Shown here: piece after piece, positions 12,819 to 25,953 of the stretch
Position numbering within the stretch: position 1 is the first letter of the stretch
How the letters are laid out: the number at the start of each line of letters is the position of its first letter
From: Todiramphus chloris collaris
Taxonomy: Eukaryota; Chordata; Aves; Coraciiformes; Alcedinidae
Length of the DNA: 64,000 bases
Assembly: GCA_025345505.1 (NCBI GenBank)
Contig: JANVCC010000073.1
Span: forward strand, 9,552,887 to 9,616,886
Reading direction: 5' to 3'
Notes under the pieces: model-generated
Database searches by the model: none
Told to the model about the DNA's origin: nothing
Seen by the model: the letters and a program-made list of their open reading frames with translations, nothing else
Program-made: the position numbers and the translations under genes

Positions 12819-13224
12819 TGTGGTGGGTTGATCCTGGCATGGCACCAAGTGTCCACCAAGCCCATCTATTGCTCCCCCCAACCCCCATCAGCACTGCACA
12901 CAGGGAGGGAACAAAACACAAAGAGCTGTGGGTTATGATGGAAAAGATGTTATTCTCTACTTCCCATCTGCAGGGAAAAGATGAATGCCCCCCCATCCTC
13001 CTCCTGCCCTCTCCCTTTATAGCTGAGCTGATGTCATATGGTATGGAATATCCCACTGGTCAGCTCAGGTCGGCTGTATCCCCTCCCCCATCTTTCCCTC
13101 CCAGCCTCTGGTACCGTGTGAGCACTGTCAGTCATAACACGGGTGTGTTATCAACACCCTCCAGCTCCCAGTGCTGCAGCATGAGGGCTGGATGGGGAGA
13201 AGCAGCTCAGCCAGACCCACTACA
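12819..13224 (-). mobile_element. Solo LTR (ERVL-like), reverse orientation, perfect 5-bp target duplication
   Basis: On the plus strand the element runs from TGTGGTGGGTTGATCC to CCCACTACA, so both TG/CA termini are intact. It is flanked by GCCAT on both sides (12814-12818 and 13225-13229). Read on the minus strand, it has the order expected of an LTR: a TG start, a GGGATATTCCATACC block, a TATAAA box (plus 13016-13021), then R/U5 and a CA end. Its 406 bp and missing internal genes make it a solo LTR. Two open frames of about 150 codons (12598-13056 minus, 12818-13279 plus) overlap this GC-richer LTR. They are best read as chance frames, not genes. Confidence 0.92.
13016..13021 (-). promoter_or_regulatory. 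TATA box of the 12819-13224 LTR
   Basis: TATAAA on the minus strand lies just downstream of the conserved GGGATATTCCATACC block, the usual promoter position in this LTR family. It was presumably the retroviral promoter; present activity is unknown. Confidence 0.7.
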
Positions 13225-14889
13225 GCCATTTCTTAGGTTCTATTCCATGGTACTTTTAATTTTGAACATTCACTTCTGAACTCATTATGGCTCTCTGCTT
13301 TAGTGGTTAAAGATCTCTCTCTTTTGAGGAAAATGGCAACAAGATTGTTACTCTGGTTTGAGTTAGAGCACAATGGGCAGAGGTCTCTAACTAGCCTTTG
13401 GAAGTGAGACTATGAGGTTGTTTCAGTTTAGACTATTTGCATAAGTTTCTACTAAGAACACTTCCACTGGGAAGTGAATGCAGTTAGGGAATCACATTGC
13501 CTACTAAAGATGTCTAGAGACAGTCAATAGTGAACTCCCCCCAAAATCCTGGTAGGAATTCAAGCGAGTGGTGCTTATTAGCTAAGTAAATCTCTGGTGA
13601 TTTCAGCCAGAAATGAGTGCTGCAAGGCAGAGACAGAGCAGAAGCTAAATGAGGAAAGAGGCACACTCAGGGAGGGGATGGTTGGATCTCAGCCCTGCTG
13701 GTTGCCCTAGCTGTGGTCATTGACTCAGCCAGAGGGGTGGAAATGGTTGGAAAAGGGTAGCACCCTAAGGTGAGGACACAGAGGCTATAGCAGCTGGAAA
13801 ACTGAATGGAAAGGGAGTAGTATCTTGGCTATAATGAGAGAGGAGAGGAGCTGGTCTCATTTGTGTGGGGGAATGCCTAGGGATATCCAAAAAGCTCCAG
13901 CCTATAATATATCTAATGTGTATCTGTGTATGAAGTGATATATATATGCACACATCCCTGTGCATGCAGCCTGTAAGCTTGAATCCTTTCATAGAAAAGG
14001 AGACCAGTTCATAAATGGTATTTAGTTTGTGTTCACTTATGTGTGCATGTATGCCCAGTTCATACTTTGACCCCTGCCAGGAGAAGAAAGCACTATTAGG
14101 TCTTCTCTCTGTGACTCACCTTTCTTCTATAGTGCATTTAAACAACCTCTACAACTCTTTTTCTGACCCACTGGGGAAGAATTCTCCCCTTTATTTTCCC
14201 AGCCATGAAAACAAAGTAGTTAAGAAATGCAGAGTGAATATGCTCAATTGTATTAAGAACTGACATGTTGCCAATCTGTGACTTTGTGTGAGAAATTATG
14301 TAGCAAAATTAGTTTTTTAACTTTGTTAAAACAGTGTACTGTAAGCTGTGTGTTCCTCAATGTTGCTTACAATTTAGTTTTGCTTTCTGAATGAGTTGTA
14401 CACAGTGTTATTTTCAAATTTCAAGTTCATTAATATTCTCTCAAGTTTTTTCTTGAAGAGCTGAAGGAAAAATTTAGGCTACTACAAGGGAGGTTTTCTT
14501 GTAGTTGTGAATTTATACAACAGTATGAGGATCATAAATGGGATTAAGAAGCAAGAGGTAGTTTAGCAGTTAATCGCTGATGACTTCTGTTGTCCTTCGA
14601 TTAAGCTCATTTGAAACAGAGTTGCTTGTGCCTAAGCAGAGAAAGGGACCCTTACTGTGAGTTCATTCTAAAATTCTACATATTTACAGAATATTTTTTT
14701 CTATTTTAATATTTACAAAAAATGTAAGTGAATAAGATTCTGGTTTCCTCAGCAGACACCCTTGATAAATGTGTTTCAGGTGCAGCCATGTGTAAAACCA
14801 GGTCTATTTGGGTTGAACTTCATCAGGGGCAGCAAGCAAGCAAGGGTTTATCTCTCTTCTTTTTCTTTTTCTTTTTTTTTTTTTTCTTT
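13225..14889. other. Unique DNA, no gene seen
   Basis: Only short unrecognised frames occur here. A purine-rich stretch (about 13620-13860) lacks repeat structure. A T-rich tract lies at 14860-14889, directly before the next LTR piece. Confidence 0.55.
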
Positions 14890-15373
14890 TGTCCTGGTTT
14901 GAATTGGAACAGAACAAGTCTGTACAGTGATTTTACTTTTCAGCTCAGTTCTTCTAACCAGCTGCACTTTTTGAAGTTAGCAGCATCTTTTTGGTATACA
15001 GTGTCTGCTTCTAGCAATGATAACACTCAGTGTTTAGAGTTAGTACTGAAAATTGGTTTGCAGACCAAGGCCACTGCTGGATCTTGTGTACCATGTTGGG
15101 GGTGCAGAAAGCAAAAGGACACACCTGCAGGGAGGAGAGGACAGGACAAGTGATCTTAAACTGACCAACAAGGGATTCCATCCCATATATGTCATGTTTG
15201 GTATAAAGCTGAGGGTCAATTTCTCCAGCATCTAAGGAGGACTTTGTCTGTTCTGCCTTTGATACCAATCTGTGTGTTCCTGAATCCAGTACCAGAATCC
15301 AGCTTCTGAATTTGGTTCCTGTCTGGCACTTCCCCAGTGCCTGCTCCACAACACCAGTGGTGACGATGGTCAA
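14890..15373 (+). mobile_element. LTR fragment of an endogenous retrovirus, U3 plus part of R/U5
   Basis: It starts with the intact TGTCCTGGTTTGAATTGG terminus of an avian LTR. It continues through a U3-like segment with GATAACACTCAGTG, the GGGATTCCATCCCATA block and TGGTATAAAGC, a TATA box at 15202-15207. Beyond about 15373 the similarity stops with no polyadenylation signal or CA terminus, so the 3' part appears lost. This is a different LTR subfamily from those at 8900 and 60650, which share less of the U3. Three open frames inside it (about 60-120 codons, both strands) are chance frames. The right boundary is approximate. Confidence 0.75.
15202..15207 (+). promoter_or_regulatory. TATA box of the 14890 LTR
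   Basis: TATAAA lies in the sequence GGTATAAAGCTGAGG, downstream of the GGGATTCCATCCC block. It sits at the same relative position as the TATA boxes in the other LTRs of this window. Confidence 0.65.
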
Positions 15374-18065
15374 GTAAATGGTAAATTTACATGGGAATAA
15401 TTTCAGTGTACTTTAAGGATCTGTGGCTGCATATCCCTTGTGGTTTCATTGCGTTAGAATAGTCTTAAAAATATAGAGATTTAGATCATATGAAAGAGTA
15501 AGTTATGAGACCACCTTATTACACTCATCATTGTGAGTCATGCTCCAAAGTTAGAAAAAATGGCTGGGAAGAACTCTCACTGGATTCAGAAACTGAGAAT
15601 GGTCTTGTGATGCTGGGCTTTTCCAGAATGCTGTTCTGCTCCATCATTTTGTTCTGAATATCTGAATTATATTCATAGAGTTGGAATGTCCCAAGTTCAA
15701 ATGAGCTACAAGCTACTTACTCAGTTACTTCATTGTCAAGAATGTCAAGAGGCTAAAATCCCAAATCACAAATAAATATCCTGTGCAAGCTTAATACTTG
15801 AGGCAATTACATTCCTAAATATCTTTTCTACAGAAAAATGTTAGAGACTTTGTTTAAAAAATACTTTAAAAAATGCACTTGAAACATTAAAGTGCCCTTT
15901 ATTCTTTCTGCTGAGCAGTATCTCGCTGGGCTGAGCTTGGGAGTTCAGCTCTCCATAGTGATTCCTCATCAGAACATCTTAGTGGTAACATTGATAAACT
16001 CCTTGCTCTCCTAGTATTGTGAAATTTGTTCCCCCTTGTTTAAACTTTGGTGTAAAATTATGTTTTAAGCTTGATATTGAGCTAATAAAGATATGACTAT
16101 AAACTTACAATGCTGCATAATAATAAGCTCTAATGGAAGCATACATCTCTTTTTAAAGAAAAAAAAATACATTGCCTGATTGGTGCTATAAGCTGACCCA
16201 TTTAACTGTTCTGTCAGATAATGGGTTGGAATCAAGGAGAAATCATTCTCTAGGACAATCCTCTAAACTCTCCATGGGTGAAATTCTCTGTGAAATTGAG
16301 GCTGCGCAGGACTATGGTCTTAATCTTCCCATTGTTCTGTGTTTTCTGACTAGTGTGTGAAAGGTATTTAGATCATCTCCTCATGAATCTCAGTTTTATA
16401 TTAATGTATTTTGCCCTTAACTGCTGTGTTTTATCTTCTGTCTTTGCCTGTCTCATGTAACTGCTCACATTATAAGTGGAGAAAGAGTAGGAATAGGCAG
16501 GAAATTTTTAGTCAGGGAAGTCTAAATAATAATGGCATCCTCATTTAGAAAAAAAAGGTATGTCTTTTGTGACAAGGCATAAGATTATAGACTTACAGAG
16601 CAGTAGATCTTGCAGAATAAATGAAAACCTAGTTAAATTGATTTGAATGTTGTAAGATTGCAGAAGATTAAAGTTATCTCCCATTTTCAGTGATATGCTT
16701 GACTTAAGTTTAAAAGGTAGGCCTAAGAAAGCACTATATTTTTTTTTTCCTCAGGATGTTTGATCCAAGCAACAAAAGCATAGGCCCTCTTTTATCCACA
16801 TTTTCAGCATTTTGTCAATCATAGGAATGAAGTGCATCCTTTGTAAAATGAGCCACAGTCTGCATTATTGTTATCCTGTAACCTGTCTTTGCATGCCCTT
16901 GCTAAAGGACCTCTCTAATCATGCTGCCCTATTTAGATACTTCCTCTAGTTCCTATCTATGTATCAAATTTAACTTCCTTTACAATTAAAAACCTAACTC
17001 TATATATTTGACCTTCCCTGATGATTTTTCACCATTTCAATGAAATGAAAATAAAAAAACCCAGACATACCATTAAAAAAAAAACAACATAAGAAAAATC
17101 AACAAAAAAAACCACACCCTTAGATTTTGTTTCTGATTTACATTCCAAAAGTGCACTTCATAGTAATGATAAGGGTACTCTTCCTTGTTCTGTTGTTTGG
17201 TTAAAGTGCTCAGATTTTTTTTTTTTTTTTTGCTTTTTCACTTTGATTTTTATCACTGGATTATTGATTGAATCCATGGAATTTTGTTTATGCAAGTAGG
17301 TAAATTGTAAGTAATGAAAACACTGATTGCATGTGGGGCTGGCAGTTTATTCAGTAGTGTTAGAAACTTAACTAGACAAGCTGTGTCCAAACACTGCCTT
17401 GACTCTGTATGGTAATGGTGCACAGTAACGTGTGTGTAATCCATAAATGAAATATTGTAAGCTGTGTGAATAATCATATACTGAGAAAGAGAGGGATTCT
17501 CTGTCATTATCTCTACATTTGGTTATATAAACACTTTGCAAGTGTGAAAATATAATCCAAACCACTGGGCTTCCTACCAGTACATTTACATTATTTCCCT
17601 TTATGTGGTCTTGTATACTGTATTTTGTCAGAACTCCCACTGTCAGGTGTCTCAGATACATATTTGTAAATGCAGCCCTGTAAAATGTTTTCACCCTTTG
17701 TCATCTGAGCTTAGAAGCTACTTAGGAAAGCTGTGTGAATTTGAACCACAGAACACAAAAATTGAGGTGTAGCTGTGCAGTTTTTGCTGTTCTCTATAAT
17801 TTACCATTTCTGTTCAATTTCTACAAGACATAAATCACAGGCCTAGGATAATGAAGCTTCAAACATACATGATATGCCACTAATGATATAAGAGACTGAA
17901 AGGATAGAAATGTGCAGGTTTTTTTCTACTCTTTCTCACTCTCACTGGAGTAAACTGTTAGGAGCTCCCAGGAACTGAATGTTTCAAAAGATACAGCCTT
18001 GACATATTCACATCAATAACAGGGGCTGTCATTTCATTCATTGCCATCAGTCATTTCATCTCATT
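15374..18065. other. Unique AT-rich DNA, no gene seen
   Basis: I see only homopolymer tracts, such as A-rich sequence at 17045-17115 and a T run at 17215-17231. The open frames at 17253-17694 (minus) are unrecognised. Confidence 0.55.
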
Positions 18066-18220
18066 GGCCAGAGAGGTTGTGGTGTCACCTTCTCTAGAGA
18101 CTTTCAAAACCCATCTGGATGCCTTCCTGTGTGACATGCCCTAGGTGATCCTGCTCTGGCAGGGGGATTTGGACTTGATGATCTCTAGAGGTCTCTTCCA
18201 ACCCCTAACATTCTATGATT
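18066..18220 (+). mobile_element. CR1 LINE 3' tail fragment
   Basis: About 155 bp of the 3' end of a CR1 copy. It begins inside the conserved 'AGAGAGGTTGTGG' block, passes 'GACTTTCAAAACCCATCTGG' and 'TCCTGCTCTGGCAGGGGG', and ends 'CATTCTATGATT', with only one terminal octamer. It is strongly 5'-truncated and non-coding. The sequence is close to the tail of the copy at 2357, suggesting a related subfamily. Confidence 0.93.
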
Positions 18221-21200
18221 TCCTTTCTACCAAAATCTGTGGATCATGACAAAACCAGAAGATTGAGAAATACCTCGTGAGTGTAGAATACAACCTATAG
18301 GAGCTGGCTCTACTACATTTCAGGCTGAATTAAAAAGTATTCTATTCTTTTAAAGGATTTTTCATACACCTATTATATATACCTCTAGTGATTTTTGGGT
18401 TTTTTTTTTTGTACCATATGAGAAGTCATGAAACAGAGACAATATAGCATGCAATTTCAAGAGGAAATGACTTCATGGCAGTGAAGGTATTTAAAAAAAA
18501 AAAAAAAGTTTTCACTGATGCACAAGGACTTGGATTTTCACTTAAATCTGTACCTGATGTGTTTAAGGGCTGCTACTGATTTCCTTGGTACAAATAAGTC
18601 TTTTAAGGAATAACAATGTGTAGACAAACAGAACTGAGGATGCTTTAGTCACAAGTTAGCACTTCATACAGGTGCCAGTGTAAATTCATTGTCCTTTATA
18701 CTTTGAAGAGGGGTGGAGAGAATATCTAGAGAGCTGCTGATGACCTCATGTGAAATCATTCTTCTGTCAGCCTGTGAGAAACTGGTGAACAAAAGCTCTA
18801 AGGTGTCCTTATCGTGTCTCACAAACCTTGCATGACTGAGTTTGTATCCTTCTTGGCAGTAGTTCAGTTTACAGTTTAATGGGGTAGGATGAAATATCAT
18901 TTGGAATAAACAATTTGACCATTTTCTGACAGAGCTCAGATGTAATAGCAGCTTCTCAACCTACATAGCCAGAATTCACACCAAATACATAAATATTGCA
19001 AGCATTCTTTTGAGAAATACGTAGACTAACTTAACATTACACTTGTGTGTTTCACACTCTTAAAACAATTTTTAACTGTACTGTGATGTAAATAGTTATT
19101 AAGCTCAAAGCCTAGAAGTATGCCAATTAGAAATCCTTGATGATATGTTGCATGTACAGAGACTTGTAAATGGATGGCAAGTTGCATTCTATAGCCTTAC
19201 CTTATGTTATGAATAGCCCAATTGTAAGTAATCCAAATTTCTAAGCACAGACTGGCCTGAGGAGGTATGTACAAGTGATTAGAATTTCAAAGACCTCAGA
19301 ATAAACACCAGCTCTTTGATGGGATAATTTATGCATGAAGTGGCAGGAAGAGCTGTCTGAGTTGTTCTTGGAAAGTTCACACGGAGAAGCATTAAGGCCT
19401 TTAAAATTAGTTTTGATATTTGATTACTGGTGATGTGAATGCAGTATGAGACCTTTAGCCAATTAAGGCACTGACCAAGGTTCCCCTGTGAAGAATATAA
19501 GGAAGGCTGTCAGTATTTTAAGATTTCTGCAAAAAGAAGAATACAAGTAGTAGTAAAGAAAAGAATACATTATTAGTTCAGTAAAATTTCAATGTGATCA
19601 TGCCCCTCAAGGAAGAATTTTGTTGTGTAATAACTAAAATATTAGCTGTAAGAAGAAATTTCTCTTTTTCTGTTAGAATGAGGAAGAGAAAAGTTTGGGA
19701 TGCTCTCTTCATCAGTCTACATTTGGGATATCTCCTGGTTTTCATTCATTTTCTGCCTGTATGTGAACTTCCACTTTCACATCTGAAGATACAAAAGGCT
19801 ACGCTTGAGAATTGCAAAGCACGGGCTAAACTGTTCTCAGCTGTTTGGTGTCTGTCTGGTCTTATCATTGAACATCATATTGGAAAACAAGCACTCAGAA
19901 ACCAAAACGTTGTAGAAAATGTACAACAAAGCTGCTCTTTCCTCCTAACACACATTTAAAAAGCCAGCGTAAAAAGAAAAAAAAAATATTATTTATATGT
20001 ATTTATATATTGAGCAGCATTTGCACAAGTAACCTATTAAGCCTAACCACTGCAAAGTACAGTGGATTCAGTAATTTACATCGTCCTCCAAACAAGTGTT
20101 TTTCTATTTCAAAAGGACATCTTCGATCTTGTTAGACACTACAGGTAGTGTTGGAATCATTACATCTTTGTTACTGGTAACTCTCAAAGCAGTTTAATAT
20201 CAATGTTAAGGAACTGGTGCCTATCTAACAGAAGTTTATGTAGCTCCGTAGGAAGGTGTTCAAAACCCTTGTCAGGGAAAAGGCAGCAAACCCAGGCTCA
20301 TATTGACATTTATCCCTGTGTGCACTCAGTGTTCCATTCCTGTCTCTTAGAAGTTTCAGAAGATGGACAAATGTGGTTACATATGTGTGCTTTCTCAATA
20401 CAGTTTTTAGTCCAAGAACTTTGGTTTCATGCTACTTAATGAGATTCATAGACAGCATATACAACATATACATAAATACAGGTAGCAGATGCAAAATAGT
20501 CAAATACAGGACCAAAACAGCAAAGGTGTTTGTGGTTGCTATTCTAGCACCCAGGAGAGTTGCTGTAGCATAACATTTTAGAACACCTTTATCTGAGAAA
20601 ACTAGCAACTCTGTAAACCATCACAATTAATAAAGAGCTGATTTACTATGATGTCCAAGGATGGTTGCCAATGTCTCCTCCCATGGGTGTTTCTATAAGA
20701 CAAATGAATTCCAAAATACATTCTGGTTATACGTGATCTTCTGTTATTTGCTACTGTAATAAAATTTTCTAAACTTTAAAATAGCATATAACTGTTCTGA
20801 ACCTCCAGTTTCAACGCATAAAAAGAGAAATGATATATTTTCTTTTGTAAAGGCTTATATATCAGCACAAACAATAATAAAGATTATCATTTAGTAGGCA
20901 GACTGAAAAACTTGACTAATATACTCAATTAATGGAAATAACATTTTCTTATTTGTGGACCAGAATATGAATATATGAAAGAGAAAGCTAACAAAGTTAA
21001 AATGATCAAAATTTTTTCAGCTATGGCACTCACTGCTACAGGATATTATCTAAGCCAATAAGTTAATACTTTTATATATAATACGTTAAACCCTGAATAA
21101 CCAGAGCACAGTAATTTTTTTTTTTAGTTTAGTTTTGTCTGCTGTAATAATCTTCATAATGATTCACAGTCTGTGAGCAGGACAGTTAATAATGTTCTAG

Positions 21201-22744
21201 TGTAGAATTCTTATTTCTCTTTATGTTTCAAGAACCAAACAATGTTCAAATACTGGGACAATGACCAAGTAAGGCTACTGATCTGATGCAGTAAGGCATC
21301 TGTGTTCCTACATTAGAAGGAGGAATTTCCCTTACAGGAAAAACCAAACCTTTGAAGCCAAATTTACCATGGATATTAATCCACCCCGTGAAGCTGAGTT
21401 ATGCTTGGTTACTTATAGCTAAGTTGACCTTTGAAATTCTTAATTAGGTTCCTTTGTTTACATGCCAGTGTGTGGGAGAACTAAATGCATAAAGCTGAAC
21501 AGATGACTAAGGGAGGCATATTGGGTTTCTAATTTATCAACTTTTAAATATAAGTATTATGAATAGACATATGTCAGAAGAATTCCAGGACACTCTTATC
21601 TTCACAAAGCAAGCCCTGTGTCTGATGGAAATGAGCCAACCTGTGTTTTTGTCCAAATTAAATTCTTTTTGTCAGCTCTAACTGATGAATAATTTAGGTC
21701 TTGAAAAATACAGAACAAATGATTTTGTGAACTGATTCAGAAAAGGGGAAACAACCACCCCTTCAGAGACTGAACCTGAGCAGGTGTGAGTGCAGGAGTA
21801 GCCATATCAAAGACAGAGGTTGACATACTTTTACACAAAAGGTCAGCAGGTTTTGAGCTGAGGCAGAAATCATGTTACATGTGGACTTTGAAACATGTAG
21901 GTCCTGCTGTTTAGGCTTTAGACATTTTATTTCTGTGCTCTCTTGCATCATATTTTCCTGCAGAATGCCATTTATCAGATTCCCCAGAGGACAGATGACT
22001 TTGTTTCATCAGCCTGAACTTGCACACTGAGAGTTTTGCCTTTCATAATAAGCCTTTGATTCCATCTGTTCCATTTATCCATTCCTCCATATGCAGAATC
22101 CATCAACTCTGTAGAATAAGCATATGTGCCAAATATGCTGACCTGACACAACATTTGCATGTTGGTTTCTAAATCATAGTGGGGGCTTAAGAAAAAAAGT
22201 GGAGATGGGTATATCTGCAAGAATTCCCACATGTCAAGTGTTCAGAACCAAGCTCCTCATGTATGTGGTTCATATGGAATGCTATTTGAAGACAATAAAT
22301 ACTTGTGCTCTTCTGTGGGTAAAACAATTTAAGGTGGATGCATACTTCTACATACATATGCACATAAAATTTGCAAGAGTAGAAATTAAAGGCTTCTTCC
22401 TGACATGTTATGGAGAAGTCAAAAAGGATGGATTGAAAAATCACTTCTACAAGCATCTAAGTGTCTCATTAGTGGACTCATGTTGCACATGTTAGCATCC
22501 CCTAACCAAGTATGAGATTCCTGAGATGTGTCCTATGTGGGTGCTCTCTCGATGAAGATATGTCTAGAAATAAATGGTTCATCAAGCAAATTACTTTCTT
22601 GAAATTCTTAAGAGATTTGATAGAAATAGGAAAATAAAGGCTGTGTTCAATGACTTTTGGAAGTTACAGACATAGATCTTTGAAGTCATCTTATAAATGG
22701 AAGTGGCAAAACCATTTCCTTTCTGAAAATCTTATCCCTTAGCA

Positions 22745-22880
22745 GCTTGGTGGTTTTTGGTTTTGCCTTGGTTTTTTGGGGTTTGGGTTTTTGGGTTTTT
22801 GTCTGGTTTGGTTTTTGTTGTTTTATTTGTTTGGGGTCATTTTTGTGGGGGAAGGGCTGGGTTTTCTTTGGTTTCATTTT
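22745..22880 (+). repeat. Low-complexity G/T-rich tract
   Basis: Nearly every base is G or T on the plus strand. Repeated TTTGGG/TTTTGG-like blocks include GGGG, GGG and GGG runs near 22777-22796. It could form a G-quadruplex but is too irregular for a telomeric array. It produces the odd Trp/Phe/Gly-rich (plus) and Lys/Pro/Thr-rich (minus) open frames here, which are not genes. Confidence 0.85.
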
Positions 22881-24321
22881 TCTTCTTCTAATGTTAGGAC
22901 AACAGATAGTTCACAGGTTTCTGTTAAGGAAATACCTAATTTCTGTATGGAGCTCTAACAGCTGCATGTTTAAACCAGGTATATAATAATCTCACCCTTT
23001 AAAAACAAACCCTGAAAATATTATGAATTGGGAATCATGCCCTAAAAAGAAAATCCTGGATACTATGAGCACTAGTGTCTGTCTTTGCTATTACAGCTTA
23101 CCTTTGGAGAAGGCAATGTGAGCCTGATGGTCATGTAATGACTGGCTATGCTTTTCAGTGAGGTCCAAGATGATGAAAATTACTCAACGATCTAAGTCTG
23201 CAATGATGTAAGACATTACTGTGAAATACTCTGTAAGTAGGTTTTTATTCTGCTCTGGAAGCAGACATTTACTAAAATCAACAACTTTTCTTGCTCTTTT
23301 GGGTGAGGTAGGGCATGTATTTTATAGGAACAGAAAAGAATATTTCTTAGTTGCCAAAATTGTGTTCAGTGGAACCAAAGTTTCATGATCAGCTTCTTGC
23401 TTAACAGAAGGAAGGAGTTATCCTACATTTAGTGTGTAGTAGATTCTCATTTGATCTTGCACCCCAGCAATAAGAAAGATAACCTTCAGTCTAATTTATA
23501 AGATCAGATTGATTTTATTTCATAATCATTAATATACTGTTCCAAATGCCATTTGACTTTTATATTCTCTTACCTGCAGCCACTGTTGCACAAATAATGG
23601 CAGCATAACCACCCTACACAATCTGTGTGTATTGCCAAATGCAAAATTAAAACTATAGCATTAAATATTCTTTTTCCCATGTTATTACATTTAATGCTAC
23701 CACTCATTTTAAAAGACAATAAAACATGAAAATGCAAGGTTCAGCTATGTTTTTATACTTAACACTGCAGTATAATTGTGGTTTAGAATGTTGTGCAGAC
23801 TGTAATGAGCAAAAAGATCTATTGAATAGTAGCTAGTCATGTAGAGATGACTGTTTCCCTTTGGATTCAATGCACTTTTTTTAATTGATATAGCATCAAA
23901 GACAGGAATTAACAGTTTATTATTGTAATGGACCACCATTAAACCTGTACAGCATCAAATTAATATTTTAAACAACGGTCTCAATATGTAAGATTTGTGA
24001 GTTTTTTTAAGAAAAGACAGTAATAATTTTTTTGAGAGAATTATCATAGTAATACTCAACTATAGCAAATGAATGCAGTAACCAGTTGTACTAAACTAGA
24101 TCAATGAACAGTAAAGGTGCATAATATATTTTTTTAATGTATTTTTTCCCAAACTTCATTATAAACATGTTAGGATGACCTTCTCTCATAGTAGAAAAAT
24201 ACATGATGCCTAATAACATTCCTGTATATTGAGAACAATTGGCTCCTGAATTAATGACAGCATTATCTTAATAACACTTTCTGTTTGTTAGCTTGTTCCA
24301 GTAAGATGTTGGAAAATCTAG

Positions 24322-24342
24322 GGAATTCTGCTGCAGAATTCC
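24322..24342. repeat. Perfect 21-bp palindrome
   Basis: Arms GGAATTCTGC and GCAGAATTCC are exact reverse complements around a single T. No flanking repeat or gene gives it a role. It could form a small hairpin or bind a dimeric protein. Confidence 0.85.
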
Positions 24343-25953
24343 TGACTCTTACAACAGTAGAGTTAGGAATCAATGTCAATGCACAATGTAGGTGAACTAG
24401 GTCTGTCTCATGTTCTGTCTGGGGTGTAGTTTCCCAGCAGGCTTTGTTGCCATGTTCTTATCACAGGCAATGTTCAAACTGAAAATAATTATTTACTTTT
24501 TTTTATAAGATCAGGGTGGATCCAAACTTGTCCTACTTCCATGTCTGTTATAAAAGCAGCAGCAGAGTTAGCAATTCATATTTTCTATGCCTGTACAGTC
24601 TTTAACCACACAAGCCTAAGGGTATGCAGAATGCTAATCTTTCCATACCTGTTACAGTAATGGGATTTATACATCATTATTATGAAAGGCAAGGGGTGTG
24701 CATGTGAGGTACTGATTTGCAGTCTTGTACTAGTGTCCACACAGAAATCAACCTTAACTTGAACTAGCATTAAAGAAATGATTCATGATTTTGCAGCTCC
24801 AAAGAGCATCCTTTATTTTATGTGTGTGGTGTGGGAGGACACAAGTTACAGAATTTGAGACAAACCTTAGCTGAAGGTGTTTCAAAGCTTCTGCAAACAC
24901 TGTTCACATTTACTTCATAAACTATTTGTCATGGTCAGAGAGAAGATAGAAAATAATGACTAATAGAATATTTTGTTTTGTTTAATATGGATTCATAGAT
25001 TCATTTTCATATTCAGAAAGATATTTTTAACATTAGAGACAATAAATTTTCTAGAAAGTATTCTTAACAGAACAATTTGACAACATTGATTATTCCTTCA
25101 CAACTCAGACAAATAAAAAAAATAAATCTTTCTCTTCACACCAATCAGTTGAGTAAGGCACTGTAATACCCCTTTCTTCACATAATATGATGTACTTGAA
25201 ATCACTTTAAGAATTTTTCCAAAGAGAAGGAATTGTTTTCTGTTTTTAATAAGAAAACATAAAATAGCATAATCTGAGTAATATTTCTTGTTTATTCAAA
25301 ATGTTTAGCTATGAAAAGCACTTAGTATGAAATAAAGGCAGTTGGTGGTTTCTCAGAGGGACAGTAAACTAGAAGCCTCACTTTAAATAATTGTGGTACT
25401 TCACCAACGAAAGCAGTTTCAGGACTGAAAATTCCAATTAATAACCTATCCTAACCATTTTTCCCCTTTTCAGTAGGCTTTTTGCCTCTCCTGTCAAAAA
25501 AACCATTGCTTACTCTTATTCTGTGGTCTCACAGACATGCTCTGAATTTTCCCTGGCCAGCATTTCTCTCTTTAATATGGCTAATAAGCCACAGAATTAA
25601 TGTTGTGAATTCATAATACATTTGGGAAAAAATTCTGGGTTAAAAAAATGATAAATGAAATCCCCACATTCTTTCTTTATGTTGATAATTGCTTTATAAG
25701 TAATTCTGCCACCATTGCAGGTCTGCAAAATGTGATGCACACAAAGCACTTTTTTTTATTCTTTATGTAGAGACGATTCTACATAGGTTCAGTCTTAGGG
25801 ATACCAGAGAAAAGAAAGGTTGAGAGGGCACTGTAGTATTTGGTAAATAAAATGCATGTTTGAGCAAGTGCTGTGGAAGAAAGGAATACTATCAGAAAAT
25901 AATATTTCAGGCTTTAAGAAGAATAAACAATAGCATGACGTTATCCCCTTCAG

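Noticed and set aside
12598..13279. Two open frames of about 150 codons on opposite strands
   Set aside because: Both overlap the solo LTR at 12819-13224, and their translations show no domain. They reflect the GC-richer LTR sequence.
14728..15373. 141-, 120- and 60-codon frames on both strands
   Set aside because: They span a poly-T tract (phenylalanine run) and the LTR piece at 14890; chance frames.
19594..19959. 121-codon open frame
   Set aside because: It has hydrophobic stretches but no domain, no splice or promoter context, and an ordinary length for chance in AT-rich DNA read in six frames.
22745..22880. Interstitial telomere repeat
   Set aside because: The blocks are irregular and are not TTAGGG arrays.
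22686..22986. Trp/Phe/Gly-rich and Lys/Pro/Thr-rich frames
   Set aside because: Direct translation of a low-complexity G/T tract.
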